NCBI GenBank assembly: GCA_022649135.1
Contig: JALCNP010000010.1
Location: forward strand, 1-64,000
Length of the DNA: 64,000 bases
Direction: 5' to 3'
Source: Bifidobacterium sp.
Lineage (GTDB): Bacteria > Actinomycetota > Actinomycetes > Actinomycetales > Bifidobacteriaceae
Every line of letters starts with the position of its first letter. The first letter of the stretch is position 1. The position numbers and the translations under genes were made by a program. Under the pieces are notes generated by a model, which did no database searches, was not told the origin of the DNA, and saw only the letters and a list, made by a program, of their open reading frames with translations. This document shows positions 26,627-35,395 of this stretch, one piece after another.

Positions 26627-27742
26627 ATGCCGCAAACAATAAGGGCTTCGGTCGCCTACGGACTTGGCAAGGGGTTCGCCCAGCCCGAGGACATCGTCAT
26701 CGACGATCCCATCGGCTCTGAGGTTCTGGTCGACGTCAAGGGGTCGGGGCTGTGCCATTCCGATCTGCATCTGGTCGAGGACGACGATCGGTTCTTCACG
26801 TTCCCGGCGGTGATCGGGCATGAGGTGTCCGGCGTGGTCGAGCAGGTTGGCCCCGATGTCACCGGGATCAAGGTCGGCGACCGTGTGGTCGCATCCCTGG
26901 AGCAGATGTGCGGCCACTGCGCCAACTGCCTGCGAGGCTATCCGCAGTCGTGCACCCAGCAGCAGGAGTGCCTGCGTAGCGCAGGCAAGCCCCCGCGCCT
27001 GTCGTTTCCGGACGGAAGACCCCTGACTCAGGCCTTCGGTATCGGCGGTTTCGCAGAAAAGGCGTTGATCCATCAGAACCAGCTTGCCGTTATCAACGAT
27101 AAGGTTCCATGGGATCAGGCCGCATGCATGGGCTGCGCGACGATTACGGGAGCCGGCGCGGCGATCAACAGCGCCCACGTGCGGCCGGGCGACTCCGTCG
27201 CCGTCATCGGAACGGGGGGCATCGGGCTCAACATCATCTCCGGCGCCGTCATCGCCGGTGCCAGCCATATTGTCGCCGTCGACGTGTTCGACAACAAGCT
27301 CGAATTCGCGAGAAAATTCGGCGCGACGGATGTGGTCAATTCGAAGAGGGAGGACCCGGTCGCCGCGGTGAGGGATCTGACAGCCGGCGGTGTTAACGAG
27401 GCATTCGAAGCTATTGGCTTTCCCCAGACCATGAAGCAGGCGTGGGACATGCTCGGGGTGGGCGGAACCGCGTACTGCATCGGCTTGGCGAAGCCGAACG
27501 CCACCGTAACGCTGGAGATCGACCCTGCGAATCTGCTTGTCCACCAACGCGGATTCAGAGGGGTGTGGATGGGCTCGACCAACATCAAGCACGACATACC
27601 GATGTATGCCGATCTGGCCGCCGCCGGTCGTTTGAACATACACGACATCGTCAGTCAGGACATCGACCTCAGCCAGATCGATGAGGCCTACAAGCAGCTG
27701 ATGAGAGGCGAGGTGATCCGTTCGGTGATCACCAGTTTCTGA
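26627..27742 (+). CDS. zinc-dependent alcohol dehydrogenase (class III-like fold)
   Basis: A 371-residue medium-chain zinc dehydrogenase. Seen: GSGLCHSDLHLV (catalytic Cys), VIGHEVSGVVEQVG (His-Glu), CGHCANCLRGYPQSC (the four structural-zinc Cys), GCATITGAGAAINSAHV, and the Rossmann loop VIGTGGIGLNIISGAV followed by VDVFDNKLEFA, whose Asp suggests NAD preference. The length and C...TITGAG pattern resemble actinobacterial NDMA- or mycothiol-linked-type alcohol dehydrogenases. The ATG at 26627 has GGAGG and AAGGAG upstream; earlier in-frame starts precede the promoter. It stands alone, so its substrate is not given by context. Confidence 0.9.
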   Translation: MPQTIRASVAYGLGKGFAQPEDIVIDDPIGSEVLVDVKGSGLCHSDLHLVEDDDRFFTFPAVIGHEVSGVVEQVGPDVTGIKVGDRVVASLEQMCGHCANCLRGYPQSCTQQQECLRSAGKPPRLSFPDGRPLTQAFGIGGFAEKALIHQNQLAVINDKVPWDQAACMGCATITGAGAAINSAHVRPGDSVAVIGTGGIGLNIISGAVIAGASHIVAVDVFDNKLEFARKFGATDVVNSKREDPVAAVRDLTAGGVNEAFEAIGFPQTMKQAWDMLGVGGTAYCIGLAKPNATVTLEIDPANLLVHQRGFRGVWMGSTNIKHDIPMYADLAAAGRLNIHDIVSQDIDLSQIDEAYKQLMRGEVIRSVITSF

Positions 27743-27755
27743 CGTCAGGGAGTCT

Positions 27756-27789
27756 GTCGTCTCCGATTTCACGTGAAACTGGAGACGAC
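27756..27789. terminator. bidirectional terminator hairpin
   Basis: A 34-base inverted repeat without loop except the central TTTCACGTGAAA: outer arms GTCGTCTCC and GGAGACGAC. It lies between the convergent alcohol dehydrogenase and DUF4232 genes. Confidence 0.75.
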
Positions 27790-27794
27790 TTTCG

Positions 27795-28460
27795 CTAGTT
27801 TCCCGTACCCGATTTCAGGGCGGAGATCGTGAGCAGCTTCACCGCAGTGCTCGCGCATCCGGTGTAATCCGTCGTCGCAATGGTCAGGAAGGCCTTCTGA
27901 TCGGGAGGATAGACGCGGATGGCGTCGGTCGAGGTCGGCGAGCACGTCGCGGAATCGAAGTTCCCCGCCTGCACGATGCGTAGGGTGGCGCTCGCCGATT
28001 GGCCGTTGGCCAGGCTGATGGCTCCGGGTGCCGAGCTGCCGTCGCGTGCGGCCGCAGCCCCGATCTGCCTGCCTTGCACGGTCAGCGAGACACCGGGAAA
28101 CCCTTCGGTCGTGCAGGTCTGCCCGTGGTTGGTGAGAATCAGCGGGACATATGTGCTGCCGGCGGCGCCATTCGGCTGCCCCAGGCTTGCCGACAGCTGC
28201 GATGTCGTGCACGTGCCGCCTTTCGCGCCTGATGAGGTCGTGGACGATGAGGAGGGTGAGCCGGTGGCCGATGCGGAGGACGACGAGGAGCGCGGCGACG
28301 AGCTGCCGGTCGAGGCGCTCCCCGACGCGTCGGGGGATGCGCTGGAACGTCCGCAGCCCGCAAGGGAGCCAAGCATGGCGAGTACGGCGAGGGAAACGAT
28401 GACGACACGGCCGTGTGCCGGTTCGTGGACGTGACCGCGGATGCGTGATGATCTCTTCAT
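27795..28460 (-). CDS. DUF4232 lipoprotein
   Basis: A 221-residue secreted lipoprotein. The signal region VVIVSLAVLAMLGSLAGC ends in a lipobox (LAGC). Residues about 40-75 are a Ser/Ala/Gly-rich linker. The rest matches the DUF4232 domain: GTCTTSQLSASLGQPNGAAGSTYVPLILTNHGQTCTTEGFPGVSL, with Cys pairs, and ending CASTAVKLLTISAL. The domain is common in actinobacterial envelope proteins and its role is unknown. It follows the NRAMP-type gene by 31 bases on the same strand and may be co-transcribed. Confidence 0.85.
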   Translation of the reverse strand: MKRSSRIRGHVHEPAHGRVVIVSLAVLAMLGSLAGCGRSSASPDASGSASTGSSSPRSSSSSASATGSPSSSSTTSSGAKGGTCTTSQLSASLGQPNGAAGSTYVPLILTNHGQTCTTEGFPGVSLTVQGRQIGAAAARDGSSAPGAISLANGQSASATLRIVQAGNFDSATCSPTSTDAIRVYPPDQKAFLTIATTDYTGCASTAVKLLTISALKSGTGN

Positions 28461-28491
28461 GCCACCATTCTAGTCGTCGCGGCCGAGGCAT

Positions 28492-29850
28492 TCACCACAC
28501 TCCGGCGCCGATCGTGACGACCGACGCGATGGCGAAGACCACGACGATCCCCCAGCCCATTGCCTGTTTCCATACGGGATTCGAATGGTCTCCCATGATT
28601 TTTCGGTCGCTGGTCAGCACAACTAGAAAGGCGAGGTCGGGGATGAACAGCATCGATACGATTATCTGGGTGAAAACCGACAGCATCCCCAGCGGCAGTC
28701 CCGGAATGAGAATGATCAATGCCGCGATCAGAAGAGAAACGTAGTACAGGGCGTAGAACCGGGGCTCTTCCGACACGGTGCGGCGAAGGCTTCGTCTCCA
28801 CCCGAATGCCCCGGAGACGGTGTATGCCGTGGACAAGGATATCGTGATGGCCGAAAGCCAGCCCGCGTTGAACAGTCCGATTGCGAACAATGCCCCTCCC
28901 CATCGCCCGGTGACCCGAATCAGCGCGGACACCAGATCCGCCGGCCCCGCGCTGGACAGATGCGCGATCTTTCCGCAGACCGCGGCCCCGCACAGCATGG
29001 CGGCGGCGCCGAACACGGGCTGGAGCACGGCGCCTATCGATATGTCGGCCCGGCCCGACCGCAGGTCGCTTTCGGTCATCCTCCTGTCGATGCTGGCGCT
29101 GCTCTGGAAGAAGAGCATGAAAGGCGCCATGCAGTTTCCGACGGTCGCCATGATGAAGACCGGCATGCCGTTGCCGCCGGCGTTCCATGAGATTCTGGGC
29201 CATGTGGAGAACGCTGCGGCTATCGAGGAGGCATCGGGGTGCGTAAGGAACGCGACTACGATGAAAACGATGTTGAGCGCTGATATCACCAGGCTGAAGC
29301 GCTCCTTCTGCCGATAGCCCATGAGCAGGGTTATCAGGCACACGAAGACCAGACTGACGGCATCCGCCAGCCACAGGGGAAGACCGATCAGCGTCAGACC
29401 CGTGGTCATTCCCGCGAATTCGGTTATCAGATAGAGCAGGTTTCCCCCTGCCAGCGCCGACACGCTGAACCCGGACCAGAAACGTCCGAAGCGTCGAAGG
29501 ACCAGCTCTCTGTATTCACGATGCGTCACTGCCGACAGCCGCATCGACATCTCCTGCATGGTGTAGCCGATCGGGGCGAGAAGAAAAAGCAGCGGCAGGA
29601 AGAAGCTGATGCCGAACGTGGCCCCCGTCATGGCATAGCTCATCATTCCGCCCGAGTCGTTGCCGGAGATCGATGCTATGACGCCCGGCCCCAGAAGCGC
29701 AAGGAATGCCCACGCCTTCGGTCGGTGAGTGCGCGCCCGGGTTCGTTCAATGACACCGGCGGCCCCGACTCCGCGCGTGCTGTCCTCGTCGGGATCGGGG
29801 TGCGCGGGGGATCGGGAGTCGGGGTTCGACGGATTCGCCTCCATCACCAT
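28492..29850 (-). CDS. divergent NRAMP-family divalent metal transporter
   Basis: A membrane protein of about 450 residues and 11 spans. Seen: AFLALLGPGVIASISGNDSGGMMSYAMTGATFG, corresponding to NRAMP span 1, and GNGMPVFIMATVGNCMAPFMLFFQSSA, corresponding to span 6. The canonical span-1 DPGN metal motif (or DDDPSG of distant relatives) reads GNDSGG here, so metal selectivity may differ from MntH. The start is uncertain: ATG at 29850 (MVMEANPS) is offered; alternatives upstream to 29937 only extend a polar N terminus. It lies just downstream of the MFS gene on the same strand. Confidence 0.8.
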   Translation of the reverse strand: MVMEANPSNPDSRSPAHPDPDEDSTRGVGAAGVIERTRARTHRPKAWAFLALLGPGVIASISGNDSGGMMSYAMTGATFGISFFLPLLFLLAPIGYTMQEMSMRLSAVTHREYRELVLRRFGRFWSGFSVSALAGGNLLYLITEFAGMTTGLTLIGLPLWLADAVSLVFVCLITLLMGYRQKERFSLVISALNIVFIVVAFLTHPDASSIAAAFSTWPRISWNAGGNGMPVFIMATVGNCMAPFMLFFQSSASIDRRMTESDLRSGRADISIGAVLQPVFGAAAMLCGAAVCGKIAHLSSAGPADLVSALIRVTGRWGGALFAIGLFNAGWLSAITISLSTAYTVSGAFGWRRSLRRTVSEEPRFYALYYVSLLIAALIILIPGLPLGMLSVFTQIIVSMLFIPDLAFLVVLTSDRKIMGDHSNPVWKQAMGWGIVVVFAIASVVTIGAGVW

Positions 29851-29949
29851 GAACGCCGCCCTGCCCCTGCGACTGCCGCAATCGTCGGAAAACGTCGGTC
29901 GCCGTCTCGCAGACATGGGGGTGTGGGTGGTTCGCAAGCCCGCAACGGG

Positions 29950-31365
29950 CTAGCGCTCGGTGGCGTATATATGCCTACGGAAGACGAGGAACACGATCAG
30001 CCCGAGCAGCACCACCGCCGCACAGATGAGCAGCAGGTTGGAATAGCTTGCGGAGGTTCCCGAAATGCCGAAGACATTGCCGCCCGCCAGGGCCGGAGAC
30101 CCTATCAGACTGCCGATGATGGCTATGCCGATGGATGCGGTCACGTTCATCACCAGATCGTTCATGCCGACGCCACGCCCGGATTCCGACTTGGGCAGGG
30201 TGTCCAGAACGCTGGAGACGACAGGTGAATACATCAGACCCGCCCCGGCGTAGAACGCCGCGGCCATGATGGTGAGGACGAGGAAGCCGGATTTTATGAG
30301 GACCGCGGCGCCCACGAATCCGAGCAGCATAAGGCAGCCGGCCGTCACTATGGCCGCCTGCCTCCCGATCCTTCCCACAATAGCCCCGGACGAGGTGCCG
30401 ACGATGGCCGCGACGACGAAGGCCCACACCAGGTATCTCGACACGGTGGAGGTCTGCATGCCGTACAGGTTGTGGGCGATCGCGTTGAACACGGGGGAGA
30501 TGCAGTAGTTCACGAAGTAGAACACGAGAATCAGGCTGATCGCCGAGAGCCAGCGCGTGTTACGGAAGAAGGCCGGGGTGATGAACGGATGCCGGGCCGT
30601 GTTGATGTAGTAGGCAAAGCCGAGGAACAGCACCGCGGACACCAGCAGCATCCACCAGCTCATATACGAGAAGAACAGGGTGAGGAATGCCGTGGCCACG
30701 CCGAAGATGGTGAAGCCGAAGCCGTCGACCTTTTGCCCGCTGCCGTTCTTGTCCGGCAGATTCCTCAGAAGCAGGGGAAGGAAGAAGATGGTGATCGAGG
30801 GGATCAGGAACAGGAACTGCCAGCTGATGGAGCTGAGGATGCCGGCGGCAAAGACGCCGATGGCCGCGGACAACTGGTAGCCTGCGGTGAACAGGCCGAA
30901 GAAGATGACCTTGAGCGAGTTCTTCAGATACTTCGTCGCCACGACCAGATATGCCGATCCTGCGACCTGCTCGCCTGCGGTCTGCAGAACCCTGGCGATG
31001 ATGACCGTCCACAGGTTCGCCGTGAGGAAGTAGTTGGCGACGAACCCGAGGAGCGAGCCGATCAGCAGCGTCACCAATCCGAAGGTGACGAGTTTCTTCA
31101 GTGATACGAAATCCCCCAGCGAGCCGTAGATGAAGCACACGATGCCAAGCACGATGCTGGGAAGCGCGGTGATCAGCGAGGCCTGCGCGGGTGCGTGAAC
31201 GGCCTGGCCCACCTGTTCGAAGACCAGGTTGAAGCCCTGCAGGCACAGTGTTCCCAGGATGAAGGTGATCAGCAGCGGTATAAGAGCGCCGATGGCCATT
31301 CTGTTGGTTCGTTCGTCCACGTCGGCGGGAGTCGGCGTGGTGACGGATGGTGTGGATGTGGACAT
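29950..31365 (-). CDS. MFS transporter, probable nucleoside or related carrier (paralogue 1)
   Basis: A 471-residue major facilitator protein with about 14 hydrophobic spans. Seen: IPLLITFILGTLCLQGFNLVFEQVGQAV, IVLGIVCFIYGSLGDFVSLKKLVTFGLV (the loop 2-3 signature region), and ARVLQTAGEQVAGSAYLVVATKYL. It is clearly homologous along its length to the MFS protein at 32702-34099. Each follows a nucleoside hydrolase gene, so nucleoside uptake is likely (inference). ATG 31365 with AAAGGGG upstream is preferred over an ATG 21 bases earlier. Confidence 0.87.
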   Translation of the reverse strand: MSTSTPSVTTPTPADVDERTNRMAIGALIPLLITFILGTLCLQGFNLVFEQVGQAVHAPAQASLITALPSIVLGIVCFIYGSLGDFVSLKKLVTFGLVTLLIGSLLGFVANYFLTANLWTVIIARVLQTAGEQVAGSAYLVVATKYLKNSLKVIFFGLFTAGYQLSAAIGVFAAGILSSISWQFLFLIPSITIFFLPLLLRNLPDKNGSGQKVDGFGFTIFGVATAFLTLFFSYMSWWMLLVSAVLFLGFAYYINTARHPFITPAFFRNTRWLSAISLILVFYFVNYCISPVFNAIAHNLYGMQTSTVSRYLVWAFVVAAIVGTSSGAIVGRIGRQAAIVTAGCLMLLGFVGAAVLIKSGFLVLTIMAAAFYAGAGLMYSPVVSSVLDTLPKSESGRGVGMNDLVMNVTASIGIAIIGSLIGSPALAGGNVFGISGTSASYSNLLLICAAVVLLGLIVFLVFRRHIYATER

Positions 31366-31485
31366 GATGATTCCCCTTTTCTGCATGTTCTCTCTGGGTG
31401 TGTTCTCTTCGGTTGGGCGGTGTTCTTCGCAATGCGCCGACGCGGCCCATGGTCGGCCATGTCGTGATGCCACTCCCGCAGGCGA

Positions 31486-32442
31486 CTACTGCGCGGCGGC
31501 AGCCAGGGCGGTGATGCGCGTCATGAACTCGTGAAGGAAGCGGTCCACGTCCACTCCGACCGCGACCTGCATGGTTTTGACGGGGTCGTTGAGGCGGTCG
31601 TTGTCGCCGATGGTGCGGCCGCGGGTCGGGCCCTCGACGTCGACCTTCATGTTCATGGGAAGGGTGGTGACCAGCGTCGGATCCACGGCGACGCCGACCG
31701 CGAGGGGATCGTGCAGTCCGCAGCCCCCGAGCTTCGGCGCCGTGGTCTCATATGCCTTGATGTAGAAATCCGTCATGTCGGCGAGGAAGGCGCCGGCCGT
31801 GGTGCCCAGCTCGCGCCATCGACCGGTCTGGCGATACGTCAGCAGCGTCTGCAGGGTCACGTCCAGGCCGATCATGGTCACCGGCGCTCCCGAGCGGAAC
31901 AGCTCGTTCGCGGCATCGGGGTCCTGCGAGATATTCGCCTCGCTCCACGGACTGACGTTTCCGCAGACGGTCAGGGCCCCGCCCATGAGGACGATGCGGC
32001 CGATCTGCTGTGCGATTTCGGGTGCCTTGCGCAATGCGGCGGCGATGTTGGTCATCGGGCCGGTGGGCACGTAGGTGAGATCTTTTCCGTAGGTTTTCAC
32101 TGCGTCGATGATGAAATCGACGGCGGGTTCGGTTTCGGGACTCCGCTTCGAGTCCGGTATCGTGACGTCGCCTATGCCGTTCTCCCCATGAATGAAGGCC
32201 GAGACCTTCTGCACGCTGAACGAGTCCTTTGTGCTTGCATGGGTCAGACCGGGATACGCCTTGATTTCCGGGTGGCCCAGAAGATCGGTGATCGCCAGAT
32301 CGTTGCGAAGGCCCTGTGCGAGCTGGACGTTGCCGTATGTTCCGGCGATCCCGATCAGTTCCACTTCGGGGCTTCCCAATGCGTAGGAGATTGCAAGGGT
32401 GTCGTCGATGCCTGTGTCCAGGTCCAGAATCAGTTTCTTCAT
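31486..32442 (-). CDS. nucleoside hydrolase (IunH/Rih family, paralogue 1)
   Basis: A 318-residue inosine-uridine preferring nucleoside hydrolase-type protein. Seen: the N-terminal calcium-binding motif LILDLDTGIDDTLAISYALG (canonical DxDxGxDDA is altered to T at the last position), GTYGNV, YVPTGPMTNIAAALRKAP, IVLMGG, EANISQDPDAA and the late HDPLAVGVAVDP. It cleaves the N-glycosidic bond of ribonucleosides, giving ribose and base. Start ATG 32442 behind GGAGG. It precedes the MFS gene, 120 bases apart, and has an operator-like palindrome 88 bases upstream. Confidence 0.92.
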   Translation of the reverse strand: MKKLILDLDTGIDDTLAISYALGSPEVELIGIAGTYGNVQLAQGLRNDLAITDLLGHPEIKAYPGLTHASTKDSFSVQKVSAFIHGENGIGDVTIPDSKRSPETEPAVDFIIDAVKTYGKDLTYVPTGPMTNIAAALRKAPEIAQQIGRIVLMGGALTVCGNVSPWSEANISQDPDAANELFRSGAPVTMIGLDVTLQTLLTYRQTGRWRELGTTAGAFLADMTDFYIKAYETTAPKLGGCGLHDPLAVGVAVDPTLVTTLPMNMKVDVEGPTRGRTIGDNDRLNDPVKTMQVAVGVDVDRFLHEFMTRITALAAAAQ

Positions 32443-32529
32443 TGTTTTCCTCCGGGTCTTGTCGTCGGTCAACGGGGATCGGCGCCGCAAGCGGTGTCGA
32501 TCCGCGGGAAACTCATATGGTCATGTGAT

Positions 32530-32545
32530 GGTTTAACGTTTTACT
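32530..32545. promoter_or_regulatory. candidate LacI operator, nucleoside regulon site C
   Basis: On the minus strand this reads AGTAAAACGTTAAACC. It shares TAAAACGT with the sites at 35207-35222 and 40750-40765, and lies 88 bases upstream of the nucleoside hydrolase start, the expected promoter position. The probable regulator is the LacI protein at 39501-40682. Confidence 0.65.
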
Positions 32546-32701
32546 CATGTCCCCTCACCAACCATTGTCAAAATAAAAGCGTAATCCCGTAAAGTCAAGG
32601 ATGAGGATTCGTGGCGATTCCTGCCGCCCGCGTGCCGGGCAGGAGCGTCCGGACGCGGGCGGCAGGGCGTATCGGGTTGGAACCAGGCCGGCGGCACGAC
32701 T

Positions 32702-34099
32702 CTATGCCGCGTTCCCCTCGGATGGGGTCCGTCGCGCCGTAAAGCTCTTGTGGAAGGCCATCAGGGCGGCAATCGAAGCCAGACACATGATCCAGAACAT
32801 GTTGGACGTCCGTGCGGCGATTCCCGGACGCACCCCGAACAGTCCCGAGTTTCCCATCGAAGGGTTCGCTATGAGGCTGGAGTAGACGGCCATGCCTATG
32901 GAGGCGGACGTATTCATTATCAGATCGAGAATTCCCATTCCCCGCCCGTTCTCCTCGACGGGCAAGGCGTCGGAGGCGGCGTCGTAGATGGGTGTATAGA
33001 CGATGGTCACTCCCGCGATGAACAGGCACGCCAGGGCGGTGAGCACGGCGAAGCCGGCCTTGATGAATATCGCGGAGCCCGCGAATCCGATGATCATCAG
33101 CACTGCTGCGGTGATCATCGTCCTCTGCCGGCCGATTTTGTTGATGATTGGCCCGGAGACGCATCCGACCACCGTCGCGACGAAGTAGACGAGCGTAAGG
33201 CACAGGGATATCGTGGTGAGCGGGATTTTGTAGATGCTGTCACCGATGACGTTGTAGATCGGAACGCAGGCGAAATTGAAGAAGTAGAAGAGGAACTGCA
33301 GAAGAACGATGGACATGTAGGCGCCGTTCGTCACGAACGATCTGCTGAGGAACGGGTTACGAGCCTTGAGGATCCAGAGGACGAAGGCAATCGCCGCCGC
33401 CACGGCCGCGATTATCAGCCACATGCTCGGGTAGGAGAAGTAGACGGCGATAAGGCCGGCGAACACGGCGAAGAGGGTGATGCCGACTGCGTCGATCCTT
33501 TCCCCCCGTGCGCTGACATCGGGGGTGTTCTTCACGAGCAGGGGAATGAAGAACACGGAGAGCGCAGGCACCAGGAACAGGTACTTCCAGTCGAAGGAGG
33601 CTATGAATCCGCCCGCGAACACTCCGATGGTTGCGGCCAGATAGTAGACCCCGTTGTAGATGCCCAGATAGATGGCCTTTTCCTTGTCGTTCAGATATTT
33701 CACGGTCATCACGAGGAACACGGAGCCGGCCACCTGGGCCCCGGCGACCTGAACGATGCGGGCCGCGAGCACGAGCCAGAAGTTGAACGCGCCGAAGAAT
33801 CCGACGAAGCTTCCGACCACGAGCGCCGTCACTCCGAATATGGTCATGTGCTTGGGAGAGATGAAGTCGCATAGCGTGCCGTACAGCATGCATACCACGC
33901 CGAGGATGATTCCGGGCAGAGTGCTCAGCAGCGATGCGCTTGAGGACATTCCCAGCGAGTTGCCGATGTTCTGGAACACCAGATTGAAGGCCTGAATCAT
34001 CAGCGTGCCGAGAGTGAACACGATCAGCAGTGCGGGAAGGGCCTTTTTCGTCTTGGCCCGGTTCTCCTCGAAAACTGCCGAGGACATAGTCGATGTCAT
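32702..34099 (-). CDS. MFS transporter, probable nucleoside or related carrier (paralogue 2)
   Basis: A 465-residue major facilitator protein. Seen: LLIVFTLGTLMIQAFNLVFQNIGNSLG, IILGVVCMLYGTLCDFISPKHMTIFGVTALVVGS, and ARIVQVAGAQVAGSVFLVMTVKYL, which line up with the same segments of the 29950-31365 protein. The ATG at 34099 has GGAGAGG six bases upstream and lies 13 bases after the nucleoside hydrolase stop, so the two are one operon. Confidence 0.88.
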   Translation of the reverse strand: MTSTMSSAVFEENRAKTKKALPALLIVFTLGTLMIQAFNLVFQNIGNSLGMSSSASLLSTLPGIILGVVCMLYGTLCDFISPKHMTIFGVTALVVGSFVGFFGAFNFWLVLAARIVQVAGAQVAGSVFLVMTVKYLNDKEKAIYLGIYNGVYYLAATIGVFAGGFIASFDWKYLFLVPALSVFFIPLLVKNTPDVSARGERIDAVGITLFAVFAGLIAVYFSYPSMWLIIAAVAAAIAFVLWILKARNPFLSRSFVTNGAYMSIVLLQFLFYFFNFACVPIYNVIGDSIYKIPLTTISLCLTLVYFVATVVGCVSGPIINKIGRQRTMITAAVLMIIGFAGSAIFIKAGFAVLTALACLFIAGVTIVYTPIYDAASDALPVEENGRGMGILDLIMNTSASIGMAVYSSLIANPSMGNSGLFGVRPGIAARTSNMFWIMCLASIAALMAFHKSFTARRTPSEGNAA

Positions 34100-34112
34100 G
34101 TCGGACCTCTCC

Positions 34113-35076
34113 TTATTTCGTCGGTGAGGCGAGGCTGAGCAGGCGGTGCATGAAGCGCCGCGTAAAGCGCTCGACATCCACCTCCAGGGCGACCCGCGTA
34201 TGTTTCGGTCTGCTCAGGAGTCGTGTCGGGTCGCCGACCGTCCGGCCTCTGTCGGGGCCCTCGGTCTCGACCATCAGGTCGATGGGGAACGTGGTGACGA
34301 GGGTGGGGTCGAGGGCTACGGCTGCCGCCAGGGGGTCGTGCAAGTTGCATCCGCCCTGGAATGCCGGGTCTTCCTTCTCGCTGATGTCGATGTAGTAGTC
34401 GGTCATGTCGGCGAGGAAGGCGCCGATCGCCGTTCCCGTGGCACGCAGCGTCCTGGTGTCCTTTTTCGTCATCAGCGCCTGCATCGTCACGTCGAGGCCG
34501 ATCATGGTGATGTCGGCACGAGAGGAGAACAGGCGGTTCGAGGCCTGTGGGTCCATGGACATGTTCGCCTCCGTGGAGGAGCTGCAGTTTCCGGGCTGTG
34601 TGAGGGAGCCTCCCATCATCACGATGGTGATCCCCTCCACGATGTCGGGGGCCTTGGCGAATGCCGCGTCGATGTTCGTCGATGATCCGGTGGGCACGTA
34701 GACGAGTTCGTCCTTGCCGTAGGTGCGGGCCGCGTCGATGATGAAGTCCACCGCCGACATGTCGCGCTGGACGCTGGTGGAGGTCGCCGGGATTCTCACG
34801 TTTCCGGTGCCGTTCCTCCCGTGGAATATCCCCGAGCTTTCCGGCACCTCGAAGGACTTCGCGTCGCTGGGGTGGTCGATTCCCGCGAAAACCGGAATCT
34901 CCTCGTGTCCGTACATCGCCAGCAGGTCGAGGTCATTGCGTATGCCCGTGCGCATCAGCACGTTGCCGTAGGTTCCGCATATTCCTATCAGTTGGGCGTC
35001 CGGGGAGCCCAGAATGTATGACAGGGCGAGGGTGTCGTCGATGCCTGTGTCCAGATCGAGAATGATTTTTTTTCAT
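34113..35076 (-). CDS. nucleoside hydrolase (paralogue 2) with a frameshift in an A8 tract at the start
   Basis: The gene begins at ATG 35076 behind GAAGGAAG, but the next eight bases are all A (plus-strand T8 at 35066-35073). With seven A the protein would read MKKIILDLDTGIDDTLALSYILGSPDAQLIGICGTYGNV, closely matching the neighbouring paralogue (MKKLILDLDTGIDD). With eight the frame is lost, and the correct frame meets a stop just upstream. The main frame is then open to 34113 (HDPLAAAVALDP near the end). A GTG at 34961 could start a shortened form lacking the DxDxGxDD metal site. Sequencing error, inactivation or slippage-based rescue are all possible. Confidence 0.8.
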
Positions 35077-35206
35077 CGTCGCTTCCTTCCGGCTTCTTTG
35101 CCGTGTGATGATATCTCGCCCTGATGTCGAAGAGATGCGGTTTCTTGTGGAGAGGCGGGTCTTCCGGCGTGGGGCTTGGTGTTTCGCGATCGTGTTGTAG
35201 ATAAAG

Positions 35207-35222
35207 ATAAAACGTTTAATCT
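35207..35222. promoter_or_regulatory. candidate LacI operator, nucleoside regulon site B
   Basis: GATAAAACGTTTAATC, a palindrome with only one mismatched pair, 131 bases upstream of the frameshifted nucleoside hydrolase start. It matches the sites at 32530 and 40750. The 319-base divergent gap (35077-35395) also carries the promoter of the SdpI-like operon; no gene was seen in it. Confidence 0.7.
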
Positions 35223-35286
35223 TCGCAGTCAAGAGGATGCGGCCACGGTGTTTCCCTGCTGCGGGATTGCACGACGCCGTGCGCTC

Positions 35287-35338
35287 TTGACGGGACGTTC
35301 GCCCGTGCTAAACTGTTTTTAGTTATTTAGCTAAACAG
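35287..35338 (+). promoter_or_regulatory. promoter and probable ArsR-type operator of the SdpI-like operon
   Basis: TTGACG at 35287-35292 and TAAACT at 35309-35314 (16-base spacer) make a good sigma-70-type promoter. Overlapping and following it are CTAAACTG (35308), TTTAGCTAAA (a perfect 10-bp palindrome at 35326-35335) and CTAAACAG (35331). These AT-rich inverted repeats are what an ArsR/SdpR-type dimer would bind. Repression by the protein at 36137 is inferred. Confidence 0.6.
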
Positions 35339-35395
35339 CTAATAGTCTCCATGGGGACCCTCGATGAGTGTCAATGATAGAAAGCAGGTGGCGTC

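Noticed and set aside
26366..27772. 468-residue minus-strand frame opposite the alcohol dehydrogenase
   Set aside because: Antisense shadow; the plus-strand protein has complete zinc and Rossmann motifs.
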